Source: Rhodocytophaga rosea (lineage in GTDB: Bacteria > Bacteroidota > Bacteroidia > Cytophagales > 172606-1). From it: a stretch of DNA of 64,000 bases. The stretch lies in contig NZ_CP048222.1 of NCBI RefSeq assembly GCF_010119975.1, positions 4,420,501 through 4,484,500 on the forward strand. The letters are read 5' to 3'. The notes under the pieces are model-generated. The model was not told where the DNA came from. It saw only the letters and a program-made list of their open reading frames with translations, and made no database searches. The translations under genes and the position numbers were made by a program. Positions 17,625 to 26,234 of the stretch are shown in pieces (position 1 is the first letter of the stretch; each line of letters starts with the position of its first letter).

Positions 17625-18353
17625 ATGAAATTATTAATATTCGTACTTTTAACTTTAAGTTGCTTAAAAGCAAATGGACAAGATTTTAATAAAAACATTG
17701 ACAAAGATTCATTGCTTCACGTGCTAGTTAAGAATTTGCCTAAGAAAAAGAAAAACGAATTACTTAAGCATTACAAAAAGGGAAATGAACAAGCTAAAGA
17801 GTATATTCTCTTTATGCTTTCTATGCCAAGAAGTAGCAAAAAAGAGCAAATTGAAAATCTTGAAAAGAATAAACTAGAAATCTTCCGGCTTAAGGATGAA
17901 TATGTAAAACTTATTCCTGATAGTTTAATTGCCTGCTTAGAATTTAATCCTAAGAATGTGCTTGTAAGTACGAATAAGAGCGTTGATTTAAAAATCTATA
18001 AAAAGCTAAGTGAGGGGAAAAATGAATCAATTTTTCAGGAATGGAATTTAGAATATGATTCAGATGCTTTAAATAATGGAATTAAAATCTTAGGATGGAA
18101 TAACGATACGCTGTTGTTTATAAAGCAACTGCTAGACAAAGCAAATTTTGTCTCTATTGAAAATGGGAACATAACAACAATCGGTTTTGCAAGAAGTGGC
18201 ATGGGCAAATACTTTTACAAGATATTTAAAACAGATTTAGGTGAAGAGCAGAAGTTGGAATACAATGATTCCTGCTCTTATATATTTTACAAAGACAATA
18301 TTGTTTTAGAATATGGAGGGGGTGCGATTGGACCCCAATGCTTTCCTGATTAA
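17625..18353 (+). CDS. Secreted hypothetical protein in cassette-like setting
   Basis: 242 residues. A signal peptide (MKLLIFVLLTLSCLKANGQ) is followed by a Lys-rich helical region (KNLPKKKKNELLKHYKKGN) and a mixed alpha/beta C-terminal part ending in GGGAIGPQCFPD. I recognise no family. The gene is clearly more A/T-rich than its neighbours, stands alone, and is tightly bounded by an 11-base perfect inverted repeat, with an attC-like dyad region after it. This is the arrangement of a captured gene cassette, though no integrase is in the window. Confidence 0.75.
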   Translation: MKLLIFVLLTLSCLKANGQDFNKNIDKDSLLHVLVKNLPKKKKNELLKHYKKGNEQAKEYILFMLSMPRSSKKEQIENLEKNKLEIFRLKDEYVKLIPDSLIACLEFNPKNVLVSTNKSVDLKIYKKLSEGKNESIFQEWNLEYDSDALNNGIKILGWNNDTLLFIKQLLDKANFVSIENGNITTIGFARSGMGKYFYKIFKTDLGEEQKLEYNDSCSYIFYKDNIVLEYGGGAIGPQCFPD

Positions 18354-18360
18354 TAAAAAC

Positions 18361-18475
18361 ACTTGCTAACACCTACTTCGCCGATCAGCGGCTCCCTTCA
18401 GCGCAAGGCTCAAGCGTTATAAGACCGCCGTCGGGAAGTTGTGTTCCGTTACGTCTATACTTTACAACGTTATCT
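18361..18475 (+). repeat. attC-like element (putative cassette recombination site)
   Basis: A GC-richer 115-base non-coding segment begins ACTTGCTAACAC and ends ACAACGTTATCT. TGCTAAC (18363-18369) would be the R'' core and GTTATCT (18469-18475) the R' core, with imperfect self-complementary sequence between. The two cores are not full complements (GTTAGCA expected) and neither fits the strict RYYYAAC/GTTRRRY consensus. The call is tentative and rests mainly on the matching TGTTAGCAAGT before the gene. Confidence 0.35.
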
Positions 18476-18493
18476 CATTTCAAATAAAGCACC

Positions 18494-18796
18494 ATGAAAA
18501 AACCAGAAGAATGTGAAGATATGACTGAAATCCGCCAGGAAATTGACGAAATAGACCAACAAGTTATTCACTTGTTAGGTCAGCGTTTTGCGTATGTGAA
18601 AGCGGCCTCTAAATTCAAAACCAGTGAAGCTAGTTTGAAAGCCCCGGAGCGGCTTCAACGGATGCTCCTTGAACGAAGAGCCTGGGCTGAAACTGCTGGA
18701 TTAAACCCGGATGTAATTGAGAAAATGTACCAGGATTTAGTAAGTTATTTTATTGAAGAGGAAACTAGGCAGTGGAAAAGCCAGCATGGCAAGTAA
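18494..18796 (+). CDS. Chorismate mutase type II (AroQ/PchB-like)
   Basis: 100 residues, all-helical. The chorismate mutase II pattern is present: IRQEIDEIDQQVIHLLGQR at the N-terminus (catalytic Arg equivalent in the R-x-x-I-D segment), FAYVKAASKFK (Lys), then PERLQRMLLERRAWAETAGL and the closing IEKMYQDLVSYFIEEE. The LL-R-AWAE-GL segment is closer to isochorismate pyruvate lyases (PchB) than to AroQ of phenylalanine synthesis. No salicylate or siderophore gene is adjacent, so simple chorismate to prephenate activity is also possible. Confidence 0.8.
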   Translation: MKKPEECEDMTEIRQEIDEIDQQVIHLLGQRFAYVKAASKFKTSEASLKAPERLQRMLLERRAWAETAGLNPDVIEKMYQDLVSYFIEEETRQWKSQHGK

Positions 18797-18913
18797 AATT
18801 CTGCTAAAAAGCTACTGTTGAAAATAGGCTAAACAATAACTTTGCCTTAAATTATAAATCTAATGCCTTACATGGCAGATGACTCAAGTACAGGAACTTA
18901 AAATGAAAAAGCG

Positions 18914-19105
18914 ATGAATGGATTAATTTCTATTATAGCATTACTAATGGTCTTTAGTACCGGCTTTACAAGGGTACAGCACCAGAATAGTTAGAGGCCC
19001 ACAATGCCTGTGATCAAACCGGATACTACAATTGCCTTTAAAATTCTGATCGTAAAGCCTGATTCTACCACTCATTTTCCTATGCCCATATTAAGACCTG
19101 ACTGA
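18914..19105 (+). pseudogene. Small secreted-protein frame interrupted by TAG
   Basis: A 64-codon frame starts with a hydrophobic signal-like segment (MNGLISIIALLMVFSTGF). It meets TAG at 18992-18994 and continues with two similar segments, MPVIKPDTT and ILIVKPDSTTHFPMP, ending PILRPD. The KPD repeats suggest a real short envelope protein, now broken. No family recognised; it could also be chance. Confidence 0.35.
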
Positions 19106-19127
19106 TAGTGATTCTGATTATTGCAGA

Positions 19128-19538
19128 ATGGTTGTTTCAAGTAAAAATCAAAACTTATATAAAGAGAAATTTGTGGGAATAAGGCTAAATAAAAGAACAT
19201 TTGTACGCTGGAAGATTTATATCGACCGTGCCAGAATGTATATTGGTTACATCCAGTTTTTTATGATCGGCATCGTGTTTTTTGAATCATTTAAAGATAA
19301 AACTCTGGGTAAATTAGTGTATGACTACATTTATATCTCCATTCCCATTCTCTTCATACTCTTTATTTTCTGTTCCCTGGTCTTGGGCTATTTTGATTCA
19401 AGATTGGGCTTTAAAGAGGAAGAACAACGGAATATCTCTAAATCAAATCCGGTTCTGATGGAAATCTTGCAATCGGTAAAAAGGCTGGAGAAAGAGGTAA
19501 AAGAATTGAAAGAACAGAACAAAGAAAAGATCAATTGA
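19128..19538 (+). CDS. Small two-helix membrane protein with coiled-coil tail
   Basis: 136 residues. A basic N-terminus (about 35 residues) is followed by two membrane segments (YIGYIQFFMIGIVFF; YIYISIPILFILFIFCSLVL) and a cytoplasmic C-terminal helix (LMEILQSVKRLEKEVKELK) with heptad spacing. I know no named family. It probably oligomerises through the tail. Confidence 0.6.
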   Translation: MVVSSKNQNLYKEKFVGIRLNKRTFVRWKIYIDRARMYIGYIQFFMIGIVFFESFKDKTLGKLVYDYIYISIPILFILFIFCSLVLGYFDSRLGFKEEEQRNISKSNPVLMEILQSVKRLEKEVKELKEQNKEKIN

Positions 19539-19668
19539 TAGGCTATCCGGCTGGCAATAAATCTATCAGGCATTTTCTTTCCAGAACCATAATACAATTG
19601 AATCACCATAAAAACCGCTTTGGTATCTGTCACCCGAATGAAAAAAACCGAATAATCTGCCATTACCT

Positions 19669-20109
19669 ATGATAGAAGAACTTCAGAAATTATATGACCG
19701 GGACATAGAACGCCTAAGGAAAGAAATTGAGGCATTTACTCGGGAAGAGCATCTCTGGCAAATCAGAGGGCAAATTATCAATCCTGCCGGAAATCTGGCG
19801 CTGCATCTGGTGGGAAACCTTTCTACTTATATCGGAAAGAACCTTGGGCAGCAACTTTATGTCCGGAACCGGGAGGCTGAGTTCAGTTCTAAAAATATCC
19901 CCAAACAAACCTTGCTGGAACAGATATCAACTGTGAAAGCAATTGTACATTCTACGCTGCAAACAATCAAACCCGAAGATTTACATCAGACCTATCCGGA
20001 AAATGTGTTGGGTTATGAAATGACTACCGGCTTTTTTCTGATACACTTACTGGCGCATCTTTCCTACCATCTCGGGCAGATTAACTATATCAGGCGGATA
20101 TTGGAATAA
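19669..20109 (+). CDS. DinB-superfamily protein (DUF1572-like)
   Basis: 146 residues of four-helix-bundle type. His residues that bind metal in the DinB/YfiT fold are seen in ALHLVGNLSTYI and HLLAHLSYHLGQINYIRR. Members are thiol-dependent S-transferases or unknown metal proteins; the small DUF1572 branch is typical of Bacteroidota. It stands alone ahead of the acetyltransferase. Confidence 0.75.
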   Translation: MIEELQKLYDRDIERLRKEIEAFTREEHLWQIRGQIINPAGNLALHLVGNLSTYIGKNLGQQLYVRNREAEFSSKNIPKQTLLEQISTVKAIVHSTLQTIKPEDLHQTYPENVLGYEMTTGFFLIHLLAHLSYHLGQINYIRRILE

Positions 20110-20221
20110 GCTCATAATAGCTTATCTAAGCAGCCACTATTTTGATACATTGCTTTTCTAAAAAGCGCTGATGATTGAAAGATCAGCTGCTCATATTGCC
20201 ATCAATCCTAAAACTACCACT

Positions 20222-20674
20222 ATGGCCATCGAAATCCGAAAACTAGAAAAACAAGACCTCGATACTTTTATTGCCCTGATCCGGGTATTTGAAGATGTGT
20301 TTGAGATGAAAAATTTCACTATGCCCGATGAAAAGTATTTACAAGCATTGCTGGCAAAGGATAGTTTTTTCATCTTTGTAGCCTTATCTGATGGTGAAGT
20401 TGTAGGCGGCTTAACAGCCTATACTTTGGAGCAATATTATTCTACCAAACCCCTGGTATATATTTATGACCTGGCCGTGACAACCCAGTTACAGCGGCAG
20501 GGAATCGGCAGAAAACTAATGGCTTCCATTAATGAATACTGTAAAAATACCGGTGTAGAGGAAGTGTTTGTGCAGGCCGATGAAGTAGACGATTATGCTC
20601 TGGAATTTTACCAGGCTACCGGAGGCATCGCCGAAAAAGTAGTCCATTTTAACTATCCCCTGAATACAAAATAA
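20222..20674 (+). CDS. GNAT acetyltransferase, AAC(3)-I-like
   Basis: 150 residues from ATG 20222, chosen because the family fold begins at IEIRKLEKQDL; a longer in-frame start lies at 20171. Acetyl-CoA binding motif A is YIYDLAVTTQLQRQGIGRKL. The AAC(3)-I hallmark C-terminal part FVQADEVDDYALEFYQATGG follows. Known members acetylate the 3-amino group of gentamicin or fortimicin, but chromosomal relatives are widespread and many give no resistance. The next gene, 27 bases downstream, is an APH-like kinase. Confidence 0.8.
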   Translation: MAIEIRKLEKQDLDTFIALIRVFEDVFEMKNFTMPDEKYLQALLAKDSFFIFVALSDGEVVGGLTAYTLEQYYSTKPLVYIYDLAVTTQLQRQGIGRKLMASINEYCKNTGVEEVFVQADEVDDYALEFYQATGGIAEKVVHFNYPLNTK

Positions 20675-20701
20675 AACTTTCGAACAAACGATTTTGTCTG
20701 C

Positions 20702-21706
20702 ATGTCTACCTTTCCGGTAATAGATTCTACCTTATCACCAGTTCATCTGGCTGCCTGGCTCATAGAAAAATATAACCTGCATTTCCATACCAGTTGCCGC
20801 CTTTTCCGTACCAATATGAACCATACCTATATTGTTTCGGAACAGGAGAAGAAATACATATTAAGAATTTACAGTTACAACCGGCGTTCAGAAACAGAAA
20901 TAACTGAAGAACTCCGCCTGCTGAACCTGCTGAAAGCCTCCGGAATACACGTTTCCTACCCGATCGCAGACAAAAATAATAACCTTCTGCAAAAAATTGA
21001 TGCACCAGAAGGCATGCGGCATGTAGTTCTGTTCTCCTTTGGAGAAGGCCATAAAATACGCAACCTTACGCAGGAACTCAGTTATAGCATTGGTTCCTTA
21101 CTGGCAAATATGCACACTGTAACCCTTCATCAGCCTATCAACCGGATACAATATAATATAGATAGCTTGGTTGCAAAGGCATATCAGCAGGCGAAGCTTT
21201 ATATATCGGAATCGTTAGAGGAAATGAAATTTATCCAGGCATCTGCAGAGGTATTACATGCTGTATTTGAAGCCTCAGCAGCGCCGGATATACGCCGGGG
21301 AATTGTACACCTAGATGTCTGGTATGATAATATGAGTATAACTGATGCAGGTAAGATCACTCTGTTTGATTTCGATAACTGCGGAAACGGATGGCTCGTA
21401 CTCGATATTGGCTATTTCTGCATGCAGTTATTCTATACCCAGCCAGACAAAAAAGAATACGAATGCAAGTTGCAAAGCTTTCTGGATGGCTACCGGACTA
21501 TCACCAGCATTCCTGAAGAGGAAATACAGTTAATTCCTTATGCCGGACTGGCCATCTGGATATATTACCTGGGTGTGCAGGCAGAAAGATTCGATAATTT
21601 TTCGAATATTTTCTTTACCGAGAACTACGTAAAAATGTACATCGGCAAGGTAAAAGAATGGGTAAACTATCATCATATCAACATACACACAGCAGCTATC
21701 TGCTAA
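20702..21706 (+). CDS. APH/choline-kinase-like phosphotransferase
   Basis: 334 residues of the aminoglycoside phosphotransferase fold. The N-lobe contains YILRIYSYN (the K of the usual lysine is replaced around R/Y), the catalytic loop HLDVWYDNM matches HxDxxxxN, and the metal-binding LFDFDNCG matches DFD. The general layout resembles SrkA/homoserine kinase II-type enzymes. Substrate unknown: aminoglycoside, sugar, homoserine or protein Ser/Thr are all possible. It is 27 bases from the acetyltransferase, so co-transcribed. Confidence 0.8.
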   Translation: MSTFPVIDSTLSPVHLAAWLIEKYNLHFHTSCRLFRTNMNHTYIVSEQEKKYILRIYSYNRRSETEITEELRLLNLLKASGIHVSYPIADKNNNLLQKIDAPEGMRHVVLFSFGEGHKIRNLTQELSYSIGSLLANMHTVTLHQPINRIQYNIDSLVAKAYQQAKLYISESLEEMKFIQASAEVLHAVFEASAAPDIRRGIVHLDVWYDNMSITDAGKITLFDFDNCGNGWLVLDIGYFCMQLFYTQPDKKEYECKLQSFLDGYRTITSIPEEEIQLIPYAGLAIWIYYLGVQAERFDNFSNIFFTENYVKMYIGKVKEWVNYHHINIHTAAIC

Positions 21707-21738
21707 TTTCTATTGTGCTGAAGTAACCAGACAATCCT

Positions 21739-22641
21739 ATGAGACAAATTCTAAGGCTTTACTTTCTTCTAACTATACTTCTCTATTCATGTCAGCAAAC
21801 CGATCAAAAACAAGAGGCCGCTGGCTATACTATGAAAAATTACCTGGACATTATTGCTTATAATGAGCAAATGGAAAAAAATTATCAGGCTACCGGCAAG
21901 GCAATCTATCCATACATTATAGAAATCAGCAAAGGCCATAAAAAACTTATCTTCGTAGGCACACGGCATACCAGAGAGATTACCCAGCAAGCTGATAGCA
22001 TTGACCATACATTCTGGAGATTAGGACCCCAGGTTGCATTTAATGAAGGAGGGCAGGTAACCCAAACGTATGCCAGCCGGGATGAAGCCATTCGCAAAAA
22101 TGCAGAAACCGGCCAACTTAAATATTTATGTGATAGCCTGGGTATACAGATGCAGAATGGAGATTTAGATGTGGCTACCGAAGTAAATGCTTTGTTTGAA
22201 AAATACGGAAGAGCAAAAGTGCTGCTGTACCTGGCCAATGAACGTTTTTTTGATTTATATGTCCACAACTGGATAGATACCACCGCCGGATTAGAAAAAA
22301 CCTACCAAAAAGAATTTATAGAGTATCTGCAAAATGATGGCGTAGTGCTTAAAGAGGAAGAAAAGCCTTTTTCCTATATTCAGAAAGTATACCAGGATTT
22401 TTTCAATCAGCCGCTTAACATATATGCAATTCCGGCTGAAAAATTCTATTTCCTCAGCGATGGCGGCGAACTTACTGAAATTGGCAGAAGTTCAAAAGTA
22501 GTGCGGGATGTGCATTTGCTGGGAAAAATAGAAGAAGCTTTCAAAACATACGACAGGGTTTTTGTGGTGTTTGGAGGCGCTCATGCTTTTGTTGTCGAAC
22601 CTGCTCTTCACCAGATCATGGAAAAACAAACTACCAGATAA
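21739..22641 (+). CDS. TraB/Tiki-like lipoprotein
   Basis: 300 residues. The lipoprotein signal is LRLYFLLTILLYSCQQ. The EreA/ChaN/TraB/Tiki superfamily pattern is visible: FVGTRHTRE (first H), QVAFNEGGQ (Glu), a long helical middle, and the final VFVVFGGAHAF (GxxH). Characterised relatives are metal-dependent peptidases or hydrolases; here the enzyme would sit on a membrane facing the periplasm. It follows the kinase gene by 32 bases. Confidence 0.6.
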   Translation: MRQILRLYFLLTILLYSCQQTDQKQEAAGYTMKNYLDIIAYNEQMEKNYQATGKAIYPYIIEISKGHKKLIFVGTRHTREITQQADSIDHTFWRLGPQVAFNEGGQVTQTYASRDEAIRKNAETGQLKYLCDSLGIQMQNGDLDVATEVNALFEKYGRAKVLLYLANERFFDLYVHNWIDTTAGLEKTYQKEFIEYLQNDGVVLKEEEKPFSYIQKVYQDFFNQPLNIYAIPAEKFYFLSDGGELTEIGRSSKVVRDVHLLGKIEEAFKTYDRVFVVFGGAHAFVVEPALHQIMEKQTTR

Positions 22642-22866
22642 TTGTTCCAATCAGCACTCATCTATTTTCAGATAGACTTGCTACCAATACAAAACAGGTT
22701 TCATCTATAGCCCGAAATTTTAGGAAAATTCTGATCTGCTGCATGATTTATTCAGGTTATAAAATGTTTATGCTATTTTTTACAGAGGCATTCGTTATAC
22801 TCTCTATCATTCAAAATTTATAAGCATATTTAACCGTATTTTCTGCTACCTAGCTAGTCGCTGTTT

Positions 22867-25583
22867 ATGAAGGAATTTTTTGAAAAACTCTTTTCTGCCG
22901 GAGATTTTATGCCCCATGGGCACTGTTATTTCTGGGAATCTGATATTCTCTGGACACATGTAGTATCCGATGGGCTGATAGGAATCTCCTATTTTGTAAT
23001 TCCACTTTGTCTCATTTTTATAGCCCGCCGCCGCATCGATATTCAGTACCGGTGGATGCTGGTGCTGTTTGGCATTTTTATTTATAGTTGTGGCACTACC
23101 CATTTGATGAATATCATTACCGTTTGGAACCCATTGTACCGGCTGGAAGGCATCATCAAAGTAATTACTGCCATATCTTCTGTGGGAACAGCCTTTGCCC
23201 TTATTAAAATTACTCCGAAAGCACTTGCCATTCCCACTGCCAAAGAATGGCTGGACGTAAACATGGAGTTAAAAGCCCAGGAAAAACAATTGCAGGAGAA
23301 AGACCTGGCGATTCAGCAATCCGAACAGGCATTGCGGGAAAGTGAAGAACGCTACAATACCCTGCGTGACATTTTTGACAGTGTAGTGATTCATCAGGAC
23401 AATAGTATTGTATATGCCAATCCGGCGGCAGTTAGCTTGCTGGGTGCCCGTGAGGCAAAAACGCTGATTGGAAAATCTGTTATGGACTTTGTACACCCGG
23501 AATTTACCGGGGTCATCAAAGAAAGGGTGCAGGCAGTTGAAGAAGGCCAGAAACTTCCAATGATAGAACAAAAGATTATCCGCCTCGATGGCACAGAAAC
23601 AGACATTGAATCGCTTAGTGTCCCTTTTACTTATAATAATCGATCAGCTACCCAGGTTATTATCCGCGATATCAGCGAACGCAAGAATCAGGAGCGGATT
23701 TTAAGGGAAAGTGAAGCCAAATTCAGAGGTCTGTTTGAGTCGAATATGATCGGCACCTTATTCTGGGAAATTAATGGCAAAGTAACCAATGCCAACGATG
23801 CCCTATTGGAGATGATTGGGTATTCCCGCAGCGATCTGCATCAAGGCCGGATTGACTGGGTACAAATGACACCTGAAGAATATAAAGAACTTGATCAGGA
23901 AGCCTACCGTCAGATTATGTCAACCGGCATACATGCGCCTTACGAAAAAGCCTATATCCGCAAAGATGGCACCCAAGTCCCTATTCAGGTCGGAGGTGCC
24001 TTTATCAAAGGATATACCGACAGAGGGGTATCCTATGTGATTGACATTACCGAGCGTAAGAAGCAGGAAAAAGAACTCCGGGAGAGCGAAATCAAATTCA
24101 GGCACCTGTTTGAGCTGGATATGCTGGGTGTGATTTTCTCTGATGCAAATAATAACATTACCGATGCCAATGATGCTTTTTTACAGACTATCGGTTATTC
24201 CCGGGAAGAACTTAATTCGGGCGTGTTACAATGGCAGCAACTCACTCCACCAGGATATGAACTGCAGGATCAGCAAGCTATACAAAGTTTGAGAACGACC
24301 GGTTCCGTATCTCCTTATGAAAAAGAATATATCCGCAAAGATGGAACAAAAGTACCTATTCTGATTGGAGCTTCTTTGTTGAAAGATACACGTAGCGTAA
24401 TAGCATTTGTGCTTGATATAACCGAACAGGATAAGGTACGGAAAGAACTCAAACAGCGTGCGCTCGAACTGCAGGTGCTGAATGCTGAGCTGGAGGAAAG
24501 CCAGGAAGTATTGCGCCTGAGCGAATCCAGGTTCCGGCGTATGTTTGAATCCGATCTGATCGGCATTGTGTTCTGGGATAAAGCAGGAAATTTCCTGGAA
24601 GTAAATAACTTGTTTTTACAAACGATTGGATATACCAGGGAAGAATGGGAAAGGGGTGAGATCAACTGGATTGCCATAACCCCTCCGGAATATGCGGCCT
24701 TAGATCAGCAGAAACTGGCAGAAATGGATGAAAAGGGTATGTTTTCTTCCTATGAAAAAGAATATTTCTGTAAGGACGGTTCGAGGGTATCTATTCTACT
24801 GGGGGTACCAGGCTGGAAGGTTTCACTGACAGAGGCGTATCATATATTCTGGATATTACCCACTTAAAAAAGGTGCAGAAAGAGCTGGAAGAAAGAGCCA
24901 GGGAACTCGCCCGTTCCAACGAAGAACTGGAGCAATTTGCCTATATCGCCTCTCACGACTTACAGGAACCCCTGCGGACAATGGCCGGATTCGCCAATTT
25001 GCTCGAGAAGAAATACAAAAACCGCCTCGACCAGGATGCCAATGAGTTCATAGAATTTATTGTGGATGCAGCCGAGCGCATGAAAAAGCTGATCACCAAC
25101 CTGCTGGAATATTCCAGAATCAATAACAAGGAAGCACCATTTGGGGCTGTTGATTTTAATAAGGTGGTAAGTAAAGTAATATACGGCTTGCAGAACAAAC
25201 TCCAGAGCGGCGATGTAGAAATAAAGCTCAATCAGTTGCCGGTATTGCAGGCAAATGAAGGACAAATGCAGCAAGTATTCTCACATTTGCTGGGAAATGC
25301 TGTAAAATTCAGAGATGAACGTCCTTTAAAAATTGAGATCTGGGCAGAAGAGAAAGATACCCAATGGCAGTTTGCTGTAAAAGATACTGGCATTGGTATT
25401 AATATGGCCTATGCTACCCGTATTTTCCAGGTATTTCAGCGTCTACATACCAGAGATAAATATGAAGGCACCGGCATTGGTTTATCGGTCTGCAAGAAGA
25501 TTGTGGAAAAACATGGCGGTGAAATATGGGTAGATTCTGTTCCGGATGTAGGTTCTACTTTCTACTTTACCATCAGGAAGTGA
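22867..25583 (+). pseudogene. Ethylene-receptor-domain PAS sensor histidine kinase, frameshifted
   Basis: One gene of about 905 codons, read as two frames (22867-24867 and 24873-25583). N-terminus: three membrane helices like plant ETR1, with Asp35, Tyr42, Ile72, Cys75 and His79. These match ETR1 Asp25, Tyr32, Ile62, Cys65 and His69 at a constant offset of ten; Cys65/His69 bind the copper cofactor. Next come a heptad linker (125-160), four PAS/PAC modules (about 160-275, 285-400, 405-520, 555-670), HisKA (IASHDLQEPLRTM) and HATPase (GTGIGLSVCKK). Adding one G to the five-G run at 24801-24805 restores LLGGTRLEGFTDRGVSYILD, parallel to VGGAFIKGYTDRGVSYVID of the second module. Without the correction the first product lacks the kinase. 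Could be a sequencing error. No receiver protein is adjacent. Confidence 0.85.
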
Positions 25584-25724
25584 TGGGATTCAATTAGCGG
25601 ATTAAATATTATTAGATTGTAAGATTAATATCAAAGCTCCAAGTAGCTGTAAAGTTATTATAAGGCATTGCAATAAGGAAGGATTGTCGCTTCAGCAGGA
25701 TGTTAGTAGCAAACTTTTCTATAA

Positions 25725-26183
25725 TTATTCATATGTAGGAGCATAAGGTAAGGATTTAGCATACATTGTATCTTGATAAAAATTAATAGCCCATTTGTTT
25801 GTAATCGCTTTCTTTAAATCAATAATCAATAAGTCTGTATGGTTCTTTTTAATATACAACTTTTCTTTTCTCATATTGGGAAAAACAAAGCGAGCAGCGA
25901 AGTCTATTGATTCAGTAGTTGATATAATTTGTTTTGCTTTAAAGTCATTGACTTCAAGTTCGATTAAGTCTGCAGTAAATCCTTGCTCAAAGTATATGTA
26001 GATTGAATCGGGATGGATATATTTTTCTACACCTTCAATACGCCTTCTCTTTAAAGGAGTATAATCAACGGAAGTTTTGTTGCTACCTTCAGTAGTCAAG
26101 GTACTTTTATTCCCTTCATAGTTTTCTGAACAGGCAATTAAGTAAATCAAAAATATTAGCCCAACTCTAAAAATTAGCTTCAT
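25725..26183 (-). CDS. Hypothetical lipoprotein
   Basis: 152 residues. The signal FRVGLIFLIYLIAC gives a lipobox LIAC. The remainder is rich in beta-prone and charged residues (YIYFEQGFTADLIELEV) with no recognised domain. The gene is A/T-rich compared with its neighbours and probably belongs to the cargo zone. Confidence 0.65.
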   Translation of the reverse strand: MKLIFRVGLIFLIYLIACSENYEGNKSTLTTEGSNKTSVDYTPLKRRRIEGVEKYIHPDSIYIYFEQGFTADLIELEVNDFKAKQIISTTESIDFAARFVFPNMRKEKLYIKKNHTDLLIIDLKKAITNKWAINFYQDTMYAKSLPYAPTYE

Positions 26184-26234
26184 AATACTTCTGATTTCGC
26201 CTAATATGTGTTTATACCCAACTAAAGGCTGTAA

